64,000 nucleotides of DNA from NCBI GenBank assembly GCA_029582165.1, contig CM055874.1:2926114-2990113 (forward strand). Direction: 5' to 3'. Positions 37,696 through 49,200 of this stretch are shown in pieces. The notes beneath the pieces are model-generated. The model had not been told where the DNA came from. It saw only the letters and a program-made list of their open reading frames with translations, and did not search any database. The position numbers and the translations under genes are program-made. The stretch is from Portulaca oleracea (taxonomy: Eukaryota > Streptophyta > Magnoliopsida > Caryophyllales > Portulacaceae). The number at the start of each line of letters is the position of its first letter. Positions within the stretch are counted from its first letter, which is position 1.

Positions 37696-38220
37696 TGCGC
37701 TTTTTAAATCAATGATGTTCGCCTATAAATATTGCCAATAGTTTAGACTTTAGAGTAAAAAAGATTGAATATTAAATTAAGGTATTTCTTAGTCGTTATT
37801 CTTTCACTAATGAAAGTCGAGTTATTATCTACATGATCTAATAAATGGGTTGTCCATTTCTTATATATGCAAAATATAATTCGCAATTGATTTATTTATC
37901 GATATTAATATCAATCATGCATAAAGGAAAAGTTGTCTATATCTTTAATGGTAAACTATGACTCAGTTTATAGATATTCGTGGATATCTTTAATGGTAAA
38001 CTATGACTCGCTTTGTAGATATTTTATGCGTGAATTAAAGAAAGAGGGGTAGAGAAATTGAAAAAAAATTAAATTGACTATCCCCTTCTCTCACATAAAA
38101 ATAAGATCTCATAGTCCCCGTATCCTCCATGGTCCATCTACATCTTGGGTCATCCTTCATGGTCGATAACCCTAAACGCAAATCATTTGCGCTGCTGCTT
38201 TCTTGTAGACCAAGCTTCAA
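36786..38220. other. Intergenic with simple repeats
   Basis: No gene. Contains (GAT)4 followed by (AAT)11 at 37646-37694 and a 45-bp tandem duplication at 37939-37983 and 37984-38024 (ATATCTTTAATGGTAAACTA in each). Confidence 0.6.
37646..37694. repeat. Compound (GAT)n(AAT)n microsatellite
   Basis: Four GAT units run straight into about eleven AAT units. Confidence 0.9.
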
Positions 38221-38520
38221 GATTTGGGCCAATGTTAGCTACTGTAGTCCAAGCTCTCAGAGTTGGGCCATTTAGCCCAGATATCTCAGTGACTAAAGCC
38301 TTTTTGGCGAATAATAATATTAATGGGAAAAAAGAAGGAAAACACAAAATAAAAACCGCCATTGTTGTTACTTTTCAAGTTTCAATCAAAATTTCGCCAA
38401 AATTCGGATGCTCTCTTCCTCCCGCCAAGAACTGTGCCTCCCACATCTCTCTCTCTCTATCCTCATCGAAGTTTTCTCCTTCAAGTTGTTGATCGAAAAA
38501 ACCCTGGCTTGCTCAATTCA
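38221..38520 (+). promoter_or_regulatory. TKI1-like promoter with three site II motifs and first leader exon
   Basis: TGGGCC at 38225-38230 and 38264-38269, and AGCCCA at 38274-38279, are site II (TGGGCY) motifs, bound by TCP factors and common in promoters of growth and housekeeping genes. A leader exon probably ends at 38520 before a GTACGATG donor. The transcription start is not visible. Confidence 0.5.
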
Positions 38521-39635
38521 GGTACGATGATTTACGTTCCTCCAACTTATTCCTTGATTTCGCAATCGAATTTTTGGTTTGCTTTTGAGTGCTCAATTCT
38601 TTTACATGTTCTTCGTATGTGTATCTATGAATTTGGGATTTGTTTGGTGAAATTGAGCTTCGAAGTTGCTTGCGATAGTTGAATATATGCTCCAATTGAG
38701 AGTGAGATAGTAGTTCATGTGTCGGGTTGCAAAGATTTCGTGCTTGTCCGTAGATTGCTCGGCGACCTCCAGTTTGTAACCCTAATTTCGTTAGAAAGTA
38801 ATGACGGGAATCGTGTTGTCTGAAAACCCTTTAGGTTTTAGGAACCCTTATTTTATTTCCTGTTGTTCTTTAGTTTGTGTAATTTGGAAAATTCAAAGTT
38901 TAATTCTGAGCTGGTATTGGTTGTGTTTAGTGGAGCGCGCATCTTTGAATTTTTTTCCCATCGAAATAATGGATCTTAGTGAAGGGGGAAGGTGACCTGA
39001 TTCAGAGCGATTTGGGGGCAGGGGGGGGCTTGGGAGGATGTTTACTGTTTGATTGCCATTTTGTGAGTGCTGGGTTAGATTGGAAAGCTGGTAGGAGAAG
39101 CGATCACGAATCGCTCATTCGTTTGGGTGTGGTGTCTATAACTTCCCCACCGGGGCCTACTCCCCAACCTAGAGTTGCTAAGTGGGGAAGTAAAATTACT
39201 CCTTGTTCAATGTGTGAAAAACTCGCTCGATTGAGAATTTGAGATGCTACTGGAAGCGAGTACCATTATTCTATTTACTTGTACTTGTTATTTATGGGTC
39301 TTTTAAAATGTTTTGTGGAATGTTCGAACGGTAGCCTGATGGCATCAATGTAACTGAGGCTATGAATATATTGTAGTCTCCATTGATCAAGTCCTACCAT
39401 CGTTTGAGCGATTTTCTAATTATCTTGTACTACATGTTTGTGGGTTTTTGAGATGCTCTTTGGAAGGTTGGTTGAAACTGTGGGATTAACTAGTAGATGC
39501 ATTTAAAAGAACAAGGAGAATAAGATGTTTGGGTTTGAAGGTGGTTGAGACTTGAGGGCAATTCAGAAGAGTTTGAGACCATGGGCTATGTTAATCATAA
39601 TGTTACTTTCAAACCGTGGTTTAATGTGCAGAGAC

Positions 39636-42328
39636 ATGAAAAAGGGTAAACAGAGACAGGCGAAGAGTCAACGAGCTTCTATTCAGCAAAGCATCAATGA
39701 TAATCCCACTGGTGGGAAGAAATCTTTGAAGAACTCAATAGAGCGTAGCCATAGATTAACAGGTAGTTTTGTGTACTTTTTCCTGCAGTTGGATATGTTA
39801 TCACTTATATGAGGAGCTTCTCAATATATGTTCATGATTTGGAATCAAGGCACCATGTAGGCATGTAGTAAAGATAATGTGGATATTATGGCTTCTTTAG
39901 TAACATGTTTGAGCAATTTAAAGTTTGAAATATTTGCTACAACTGATTTTAGCCCCTTTGTTTGTATATCCTATATCATATTAGAGTTTTGCAGAATGAT
40001 TTTTTCTTATTCTTTCCGACCCTCTATAGGTTTGCTTCTATTACATTCCCTAACAGAAATCAGAATTTTAACCAGTAAGCCTGTGTATATCCCTGATTTT
40101 CTATCTAATATCTGATGTTAAAAAAAAAGCACTATAAAGCCCGAACAGATTCAAGGATTTGCTTTTTGGTTTGGCCATCCTGTTACATGAAGTTACTAAA
40201 GTTAGTAGACTATGTAAAGTAATGGTTAGAGTTTGTTTATGTTCTTTTTGTTTCTTCCTCAGAGGATGGTGTTTCTGTAGTATGTATTTTGTTTTGGTCT
40301 AATCAGCGTCTGTGGTGTGTTGGATTTTTCCAGATAGAAAAGAGGCTCTTTCTACATCGCCTGGAATGTCTTCTGAATATAATGAATGCAATCCAAATAA
40401 ATTTGCATGTGCCAGAAGATTTAACAATATGGCTACAGTTATTGAACAAGGCGAGAAGCAAATCCCTAAACCAGTTGCTAAGATGAAGCTGCAGCTTTTC
40501 CCACTGGATGAGGAAATTCGCAAGGGACTGGAAACGGTAGATAACTGCTGCTGAATCGCATCTCTTTTCGGTTGTGTCATGTTATATGATTCCATTTCTT
40601 TCATTCCTTTATTTAGGCTGTCTTTAACATTAACTTTCTTGGCATTTAGGATGGTCATAATCCGTTCTTGGAGTTGACTCTAAGACCACGAAAGAAAGTA
40701 TCCTCCATAATTAATCACCTTTGCAACAAATGGGGTAGCTCCAGTGTTGCAAAAGGTGAATTGATGCTTTTTCCCTTCAATGCTGTGGTGGATAATTTGA
40801 CTAATTCTGGAAGATGGACTGCAAGTGATGTTGGCATTAGTGCGGGAGAAGTTCGTGCAGCTACTGGAAGTCAAGACATTTTCCGTCTAAGGTCAATTTG
40901 ATTGTCTTATTTTGTGAGATTTTCTTATGACTGAACTCAAGTTACTCAACTTTCTGATGCTCTTCCTCTTTTGGAAGGTATGGGTGGTTTTCCACTCCCT
41001 TGAACAACTTCAACTCTTTTCCTTCTTCGGGTTGCACCGAATCTAGGCACTTGGAGAGGATTTCTCCCAGTAATGTAGAGAACCCATCTGGTCCCACGCA
41101 TGCAACGGAGGTGAAAAACAAGGATACAAATGCGTTCAATGTGAATGAAGTAACGAATGTAGCAGTTGAACTGACGGATGTGGCTGGATCACATCTGGTT
41201 GTTGATAACCAAACTGAAGTGAAAAATGAAGACCTTCATCCAAGTGGAACAAGTAAACTGGAGAACAATACCACTGTTGAAGAAAAATCTTCAAATGAGC
41301 AGTTTAAATATGAGGTAGGCATGGGATTTGTTGTTCTAACTTATTGTTCTCCCAGTTATAGAATATCATCGATCACATTCCTTGAAGCCTTCACTTATAT
41401 TCTCTTAAATCTTAATGTTCCATTCCCTGCCTGACTTGAATTGATGGGATTAGTCATTCTGAAATCTGAATTTCCGGATAATTTTTTTTACACACCGACT
41501 CGAATGTGTTATTCAGGATTCAAGTAAGCACAATGAGTCTTCGTTCACAGCACTGTTGTGGTCTGATCTAAGTAATATAAGCATTGGGGGTCTCCTGTCT
41601 GAAGCATCTTTGCAGGGAAGGTTTGCCAATCAAGACAGCAAACAAGGTGGCAAACCGACATATCCGCCTGGTGTTTCAGACTCATTGGATGCTTTCATTA
41701 ACCAAATAACATGCCCTCAAGCTCCAAATACTCTCACGCCAAATACGCCCTTGTCAATTTTGGATGCTGAAGACACATGCCATTCCTTTGCAGCAGTCCT
41801 GAAACCCTCTCCCTCCTCGGGGAAGGATTTTCTAACACTAGGACGAAGGGCTTTTTCAGAGTTATCTAACCAGAGTGTTGCTCCCAGTCCGAGACCGTTT
41901 AAATGTCCTAAATTTGAGGTATATTTACTTTCTCATGCAATCCTGAACTGTGCAGTATTACATTCTGGCCTTTTCTAACCCTTGTCTTGGCAGGCCAATG
42001 CACAAGAGGTAACAACTGTTAAACAAAGTGTTGATGAGGAACCAAAAGCAGATCCCCTCCCTTGTTCAGGCATATTTAACAACGAGAACAGCCTTGGTTT
42101 GTCCAATATCGGATGGGTATGTAAACTCTTCAAAGGATGTATATCCCCCTCGTCCCTCCTCTGTATACAACATTCTCAGTGAAGTTGCTGTAGTTCAATA
42201 AACTTAGTGTCATTTTTCTGGTTAATTCGCAGAATGATTCTCTGGGGCCTTTCGATCCGATTCTGCAAATGGGATCGCGTCAAATTATCAATGATGACAG
42301 TATCAGTATTGGGGGATTTGTCAGATAA
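39636..42328 (+). CDS. TKI1: TSL-kinase interacting protein 1-like
   Basis: Seven coding exons: 39636-39762, 40334-40536, 40650-40891, 40978-41314, 41517-41918, 41994-42116 and 42233-42328, giving 509 codons plus stop, with phase kept throughout. Recognisable blocks: KMKLQLFPLDEEIRKGLE, then NPFLELTLRPRKKVSSI, HLCNKWGSSSVAKGELMLFP, FRLRYGWF, and near the C-terminus LLWSDLSNISIGGLLSEAS and SISIGGFV. This arrangement is that of plant proteins related to Arabidopsis TKI1, found as a partner and substrate of the nuclear kinase TOUSLED. The middle third is low-complexity and acidic. The N-terminus (MKKGKQRQAKSQRASIQQSI) is basic and probably nuclear. I see no SANT/MYB domain, which has been reported for the Arabidopsis protein, so either an upstream coding exon was missed or this is a shorter form. 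The start chosen is the first ATG of the first in-phase exon. Confidence 0.8.
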
Positions 42329-43171
42329 CGAGTTCGGGACCCCTGGATGAATGTGGAGGTCACCTTCAGTTGATAGTGGTGTGATGTATCTTCCATTTGT
42401 TCTCATCATGGAGTTTTGTTGGTGGGCATAAGATAGTCATATTAGCACACTTGATGAAGATGGTGGGTTGAGATTGCACAAAACAGACATGAGAGGCCCT
42501 ACATGCATATTTTTCTGGTATACATATTATCTGTCCTGGTGTTGTATTGAATAGCCATGAACTAACTGTAACACAGAACAAAAAAATTGTACAGTTGGTA
42601 TACATCTGTTGTCTGGCATTTATTTGAACATGGAATGGAACATCATTTATGCATATTTCTTGTAGTTCGACTGTACGATTCTTTGATAAATGCAAGCTCG
42701 TGCTGCGTTGACGCGTTGTTGGACATCGGCATTTATTCTGGGACTCTGAGTGTTGGTGGTTGATACTTGTATGAGGTACAAACAACATTAACGCTGAGTT
42801 AGCTATTTAATTATGTGGGGTTCCCCTACTGTCAGTCTCTAGTTTGTGTGATCCCAGAATGCATTGGTTTTATTGATAATACATGCACGGACATCTAATT
42901 AAGATATTAGGTGCAGTTTGGATCAAAGTTGAAGGATTGAATACATTGCATTGTTATATTATTGGAATGAGACACATTAGATGTATATACTGTTGTGATT
43001 GGTTTGTATTTTTTTTGTTTTTTAAAAAATAATTAATATTTAAAATCCAAAAATTTAACTTAAATATGTTGGTTTCTTGTGGTCATTGATATTGAATGGT
43101 ATACTCAATATTTGCTTGTCGCAATTATTTTTAGATGTCAATGTACAACTCAAGATGCTTCTAGTTCTGTA
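42329..43171 (+). other. TKI1-like 3' UTR and following spacer
   Basis: The first 500 bases after the stop are mixed-composition sequence typical of a 3' UTR; a polyadenylation site was not fixed. The rest is AT-rich spacer. Minus-strand open frames at 42176 and 42366 have no family likeness. Confidence 0.45.
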
Positions 43172-43708
43172 CTCCCTCTTTTTCATATTATCCATTGCTT
43201 TAAATAACTTTTTTTTCCATAATATCTGTCACCTTATAATTTCAATATCACATTAATTACTAACTTACTCCCTCTGTGCCAAATTAATTGACATTTTGAC
43301 AGTTAATTATTCACAAATTATAATGAGTTACAAAATTAAAGCTATAATTTTGACTGTTAATATCTGTCACCTTATAAAATGACTGTTAATTATTCACAAA
43401 TTATAATGAGTTACAAAATGATGGTAATTTGATATTGTAACTCATTGTAATTTGTGAATATTTTACGGTAAAAATTTTGTCAAAGTGTCAATTAATTTAG
43501 GACGGAGGGAGTATCAAATTAACCTTATTAATTACATCTTTTTCTTCAATTTTTCTTTTTTATTCACCATTTTCCTTTTTTATTCATCAATTTATTGACA
43601 TTTTTCTCATTTTCAAGAATGAAATTTAATGTAAAGGGGTGGTTTTCTTGGTTTTGTAAATTATGTCATAAGTGAGACCCATAATTTGGGATTATAGGAA
43701 GGAGGGAG
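43172..43708. mobile_element. Stowaway-type MITE, host of a second MITE
   Basis: CTCCCTCTTTTTC at the left and AGGAAGGAGGGAG at the right, with TA on both sides (43170-43171, 43709-43710). Without the inserted element it would be about 290 bp. Confidence 0.7.
43268..43511. mobile_element. Stowaway-type MITE (244 bp) nested in another
   Basis: CTCCCTCTGTGCCAAATTAA mirrors TTAATTTAGGACGGAGGGAG. TA flanks lie at 43266-43267 and 43512-43513. The same length as the element at 22768, with different ends. Confidence 0.85.
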
Positions 43709-44052
43709 TATGAAATATCAGTATGAAAAGCAGCAATTACCGACAAACTAATTATTATCACTCCCACAAACGACATCTTTTTTAAAGAAAAGATGATTAG
43801 CTTAGCATAAGACCTGATTAACAATAGTAACAATCAACAGCAGAAATCATATAATCCAAAACAACAAAAGATCCCCCCCCCCCCCCTTACATACATACAA
43901 CTTAATAAGCCCCCACCTAAAACTGTACAAAACCAAAACAAAACACCCCCAACCTTGAGATGAGATAACTCAATGATAACAACCAACAAAAGGATTAAGA
44001 AAAACATAGAAGAAAGCTCCAACACTTGGGAAAAGGGGTGTTTCTTGCACTT
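43709..44052. other. 3' flank of the DUF3511 gene
   Basis: Contains a run of 14 C at 43873-43886. Probably includes the 3' UTR of the DUF3511 gene; the end is not located. Confidence 0.5.
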
Positions 44053-44319
44053 TCAGACATCAAAATAGTCATCACTAAACTTGCTCTTGATCCACTTGAT
44101 CCCATTTCTCAATGACGATTTCAGCTTACCTTCCATGGCATACATGTTATACGATGCCACCCTCTTCTTCCTCTTCAGTTCCGGGTTCCCGGATGATCCA
44201 AACTCGTCTCCCTTGCTGTTGGGCCCGTTGAACGAGTACGCCTTAGGACGGTCCTCAAAAGCGTATCGGGCTTTCACATACGACGTGTACTGATCCGGGA
44301 ATGACTTGCTCTTCTCCAT
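44053..44319 (-). CDS. DUF3511 domain small protein
   Basis: An intronless 88-residue protein starting MEKSKSFPDQYTSYVKARYA. The C-terminal half, NPELKRKKRVASYNMYAMEG followed by KLKSSLRNGIKWIKSKF and ending DDYFDV, is the DUF3511 signature found only in plants. It is basic, with no signal peptide or membrane segment. Function is not known for the family. The start is the only Met that gives the family's usual N-terminus, and the length is typical. A TATATATA box is present 80-90 bases upstream. Confidence 0.88.
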   Translation of the reverse strand: MEKSKSFPDQYTSYVKARYAFEDRPKAYSFNGPNSKGDEFGSSGNPELKRKKRVASYNMYAMEGKLKSSLRNGIKWIKSKFSDDYFDV

Positions 44320-44399
44320 ACCTTACACTATAAACCAAGAAAGAAACAAACCCGAAATTTCAGCAGATGAGCCTAGGAGGAAAGTGAGGCATTTGTCGA

Positions 44400-44408
44400 T
44401 ATATATAT
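44400..44408 (-). promoter_or_regulatory. Likely TATA box of the DUF3511 gene
   Basis: TATATATA on the minus strand, about 81 bases upstream of the ATG, a normal distance for a short plant leader. Confidence 0.45.
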
Positions 44409-45163
44409 GCACACAGGAGAGAAAAAAGAGAGGGGTGGTTGCTGTTATTAGTGCGTTACGCGTGGGTTTGATGATGAGAAAGGTGAAGTGAAGGGAGTGG
44501 GAAAAGGCATAAATGGTGATATGGGTGGGTGAGGGACAATGTGGGGACTGCATGGATATCATACTCTTTATCATAGGAGAGGTTGAGAGAGAAGGATTCA
44601 CAGCTACATATGATATAATATATATGAAAAGATAAGCTTGTGACAAAATCAATCAACAGCTCCTGTATCTAGTAACTTTTAAATCTATCAGAGGCCTTGA
44701 TAGATGCCCTCTTCTGTTTATCCCACTACCCTTTATGTGGCCTCTGCTAAACATCAGTTCAACTATGTAAATGAAGTACACATTAGGTTAGTTCTTCAAA
44801 CCTTTAATCTACTGTAGAGACGTTTTTGGACACTAATACAGCGCATTTTAAAATACATGGAAAATAACAGATGAGCAACAATACATTGCCATATGACATT
44901 TGTTTGTTTCTCAGATCTAATTTACGTAAAAGATATGAAAGTGTAATCCCCATACTCGTTACACAACCAAAGCTTGACAAGCTTGCATGGGAGGTTATTA
45001 GGTTGTTGATGGAAATTAAGATGGGATGAGAGGAAATCACAAAGAAATGAGAGTGGGTAGAAATACTAAACAAAGGGGAAGGGAAAAGTCAATAGATGTT
45101 AGTTACAAAAGGGTTGTGACAACAGAACGCTTGTTGGGAGCTGGAACCAATATTTTGTTTTTT
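44409..45163. other. Upstream DNA of the DUF3511 gene
   Basis: No other gene or bounded repeat seen. Confidence 0.5.
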
Positions 45164-45338
45164 TCCGTTCTTTTACCGCAATTTACCGTAACTCACTGCA
45201 ACCTACCGCAACTCACCCTAAATTACCATTTACCTTTTTATTTAATATATTTCCACAAAATCCACAAAATTATTTCCACCGCAACTTACCACACCACAAC
45301 TTATCGCACCGCAAATTCACCGCATAAAAGAACGGGGT
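45164..45338. mobile_element. CCGTTCTTTT-family MITE-like element, copy H
   Basis: CCGTTCTTTTACCGC at the left is mirrored by GCATAAAAGAACGG at the right. The interior has repeated ACCGCAACT/CACCACAAC words. One of the cleanest copies. Confidence 0.7.
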
Positions 45339-46241
45339 TGTATTTTTGGACCCACCATTATTATTTAGAAGAGAGAAAGTGGTGGTAAGGGGGGGACACA
45401 AGAGTAGATGGGCTAGAGGCTGCTTAAGTCCCCACAAGCCACACCCATGGCTTTCAAGTTTATGGGTGTAATTAGTGTTTGTGTTTCCTTTTTGTAAAGT
45501 TGAAAGCTGTTGTTGCTTTCTCTGTGGGCCAATGAGAAGATCATGAGGTATCTATCATCATACCCAAGAGCTCATTTTTTTTAGGTTTCTCATAATAACT
45601 CCATCTCGTTAACATGGACGTCTAAGTACACGTACGCCGGTTTACACGGGTAGTTTTTGAGGGAAGATAGCTGGTCGCTCGTTCTAGGATGATGAGGAGG
45701 ATCGAGTAAATGATTGGCCGAGAGATGAAAACTAGGTAACATACTTCGGCATTGATGATTACACATGTACTCATGACAAATTGCGACCCAAGAAAGCCCA
45801 AAGAAAAGAGAACGGAAAACAAAAGGACTGAGGAATGCCTGTTTGTAAGTTCTTGATGAATTTGGCAAAATGGAAGAACACTAGATAGCAGGTAGCTAGA
45901 AGTGTGAACTTTCAACTGTGAATCAGAAAAGCATCTGAACACAAATTCTTGGATGAATTTGTTTCATCTTTAGGATTATTACGGAACAGATTCCTTTATG
46001 GGTAATTTGTTTTAAGGTTAGTATGCTTATGCGAGATGATCTTATAGATAAGACATGCAAATAGATGTGAAAATCATTATCACCAGATACTTTAGCTTTC
46101 CCTAAAGTTAGAAATGACATCTCTCCCTCTTTTTCTTCCCAAAAGCATGACTTTAACTAAAGCACTAGCAGCTTCAAACAGATCCTAAAAGGCTAAAATC
46201 CAACAATGTTTTTAGTTGATAGTTTCATCGGTGGAAAATGC
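45339..46241. other. Spacer and probable EME1 3' UTR
   Basis: Nothing gene-like; minus-strand frames at 45590-45942 have no family likeness. The part next to 46242 is probably the EME1 3' UTR. Confidence 0.4.
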
Positions 46242-49200
46242 TCACCTGTTCAAGTTAGTTGTGAAATAATCAGCACCGTCCTCAACTTCATCAGTGGTAA
46301 TGCTTCCATTTCGTGCCATGAATATCCTGTAGACTCTCTTTGAACAAATCTCACCTACTCTCCGGTCCTCGTTGCCGAGTGTCCCTTCTGTCACCAAATC
46401 CTTCAGCAAAAATTCCTTCTCACGCACCTATTTTTTCATTTATTCCGGGGTTAAGGATGGACAGGTTATCATTTGATTGAATTCCAAATCCGTGCATTAA
46501 CAAGATTATGTTTCCGGAACCAAAAAGAGTACAAGGAACAGTGGAGCACTTCACACGACAAATTTAGGGTGAACCAGTTTGAACCAAATATCAAAATACT
46601 CACTGATTTAGTTGGGTCCATGTAGGCACTTAAGAGAGACTTCATTGTTGGGTATTTCTTCCATATTGCAATTGCGAATCTAGGTTGCACTTTTGGGATC
46701 GCGACCAACATTTTTAACCTGCAAACCAAGTAAGCCCAAAAATTTTGGCCTTCAAATGAACAGCATATTTTACAGAAAATCACTGCTAAATTACTCTATC
46801 AATTTTTGCGTCATAGACATGGTTTAAGCAGGTCTATGTGCAGCCAGGCAAGATATTTTAAGGACAAAATGACGACTAACCATGGATTCTTCAGAATTAG
46901 ATCTCTGTCTACACTGTCCTTTGGAACATTACACTCGTTGGCGTTCACAAATATTGCCGTCAGTTTCTTCCTGCAAAGACGTAGAGCAACTTGGGTCCTC
47001 AGTCAACATGATTGATGGGAGGTAGTCTGGGATGGGGGTGGGGTTATAAATATCGATGCAGATCAGATCGGTAGAACCAAGTTTCCATAATTGAATTTAA
47101 CTAAATGAACCAGGATGAATTGCATATAAGTAACGAGTGGTTATCAGCAGCATATACTGATTTGATCCACTTTAGGAAGTTAGGCATATGATTAGTGGAC
47201 CAAAGTTCAAGTGCCACGACAAGCATCGGGCAATATGGTTCGGATACGCGCATGCTTATAAATGCCACACTCCAATCTAAACATATCGAATAACTAGTCA
47301 TAGATGACGAACTAAGTTCATAAATCAAATACAACATTTACAATCAATCTGTAAATTTGAAAAACAAACTACTTATTATTTCACGAAAAAAAATCATTCC
47401 ATGATGTATTCTGCAAAGCAATGATTGGCAAAGAGTTTGTTTGACCAATTTTGATGACGAAATGAGGAAAAAAGAAAAAGATCGGTTACAGAAATTGCAA
47501 TGAGGTGAACATTTTCATACAACAGACATAGACTACCTGAATCGGCACTTAGCAAGGCTGATGGTCAGCCGAACAACATGATCAGCCAACTCAGCTTCGT
47601 CAGCACACTGTCTAGCATGTACTTTGGCAAAATGGGTAGTTAACTTTGCAAACACCTGTAAAGTGGCAGTTTCCAGAAGCTTTTTCAGCATTTAAGAAAT
47701 AAATTTCAAAAAAGAGAAAACACAAAAATAGTTCACTAAACCAAAACTCAGTAGGCCTTGCCTCTTCCACAGGAGGACGCTCCCAATCACTACCATTTTT
47801 CCGATTTCTATATTTGTCCTGTTCCCTACAATAAGCAAAAGGTCATTTCTCAGCTAATTAAAAAAAATCAATTAAAAAAAAAACATTAGGACCCTCAAAA
47901 ACTCAAGTGAAGAAGGTTTGTGCCATTAAACCAGAGGCGCACAATGTCAACAAACTGAAATGGGTTGAACAGAATGATTGCATAAAAATCTCACCTTTTA
48001 TTAATATAAGACATCAACCTATTGGTAAGGCAGCAAATCGTATATGATGGATACCGATTTCTCACAGAAGCAATGTGATCCATTATAGACCCATCAAGAG
48101 CAACTTTGCAGAATTCTTCAGCATCATATATGAGCAATACGTAACGAATATCTGTTCCCAAGGAAGAAAGCTACAGGAGAACAATTTAGCCAACTTCAAT
48201 CAGTCTGCCAAACATGCATCACAAACTAAAAGAGCACCCGAAGAAGAAAGTGCAGTAGTCCTTATTCATAATTCATACTGTAAACTAAAACATCTCTACA
48301 ATATAAAATTGGTAAATAATGAAAGAACATACTAGTAGGATGATTCACAAAATCTACATTTACCAACATCATGAGAAATAGCACAAGTGAAAAGAATCAG
48401 GCATCCTACATCTTGAAATCAGAATCATAGTTTATAAGAGGTCAGAAACCTGCTTACCTGAGATAGTTCGTCAGGAATGCTCATTCTCCAGACAATGGAC
48501 TGTTCAATTGGATTTGAGGTTATGTTAAATCTGAGACCTTTCTCACCAAATCTTGTAAGCAGATGTCCTGTACTCACGAGGAAATATCAGTTTACAAGGG
48601 ATAGTTCAGCACCCAATGGAGTTCAATTCAATTATATAGATTAGCAGGCATACCTCCAATTGAGCCACATTGAAGGACTTTTGGGTCAATTTCAGTCAGG
48701 ATGTTTTTCTCACATTCTTTTTCCCATCTCTGCCTGTCTTTCTCCAGTTGTTTTGATTTGGCGACTTCTGCCTTCAAAGCTGCCTTATGCAACTGGTCTT
48801 GCTGTGTAGCAGAAGAAAGAGGGGGGCAGGGGTAAGTATGCTACAAAATCCTACTAAACCCCAGTAGCAGCAAATCACGAACCTGTTTCTTAAGTTTCTT
48901 CTCTTCCATCAAACGTGTTTTTTCTTCTTGTGATTTCTTCCTATTCATTAACGTCTCATTTCTATTCTGCTTCAACGGTGAACTACAATTGCTCCTACTT
49001 TTAAGCTCACAGTTTGCACCATCGGCTTCCAGGCTTGCATTTTCTTTGCCATGATCTGGGTCCTGAAAATACATTCAATACAACCATTAGTACAGTCATT
49101 ACATAAGCCCTGCCCCTGAATTGCAGAGAGGCTGCTTCAGTAGGTCGCTAGGTTAAAAACCGCTGATAGCCAACTATTCCACAAAACAGGAAAAGGTTTG

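Noticed and set aside
38145..38492. Plus-strand frame of 115 codons upstream of TKI1
   Set aside because: No family likeness; it overlaps the site II motifs and the likely leader exon.
45590..45942. Minus-strand frames of 92 and 106 codons
   Set aside because: Cysteine- and leucine-rich by chance, with no known domain and no promoter or splice context.
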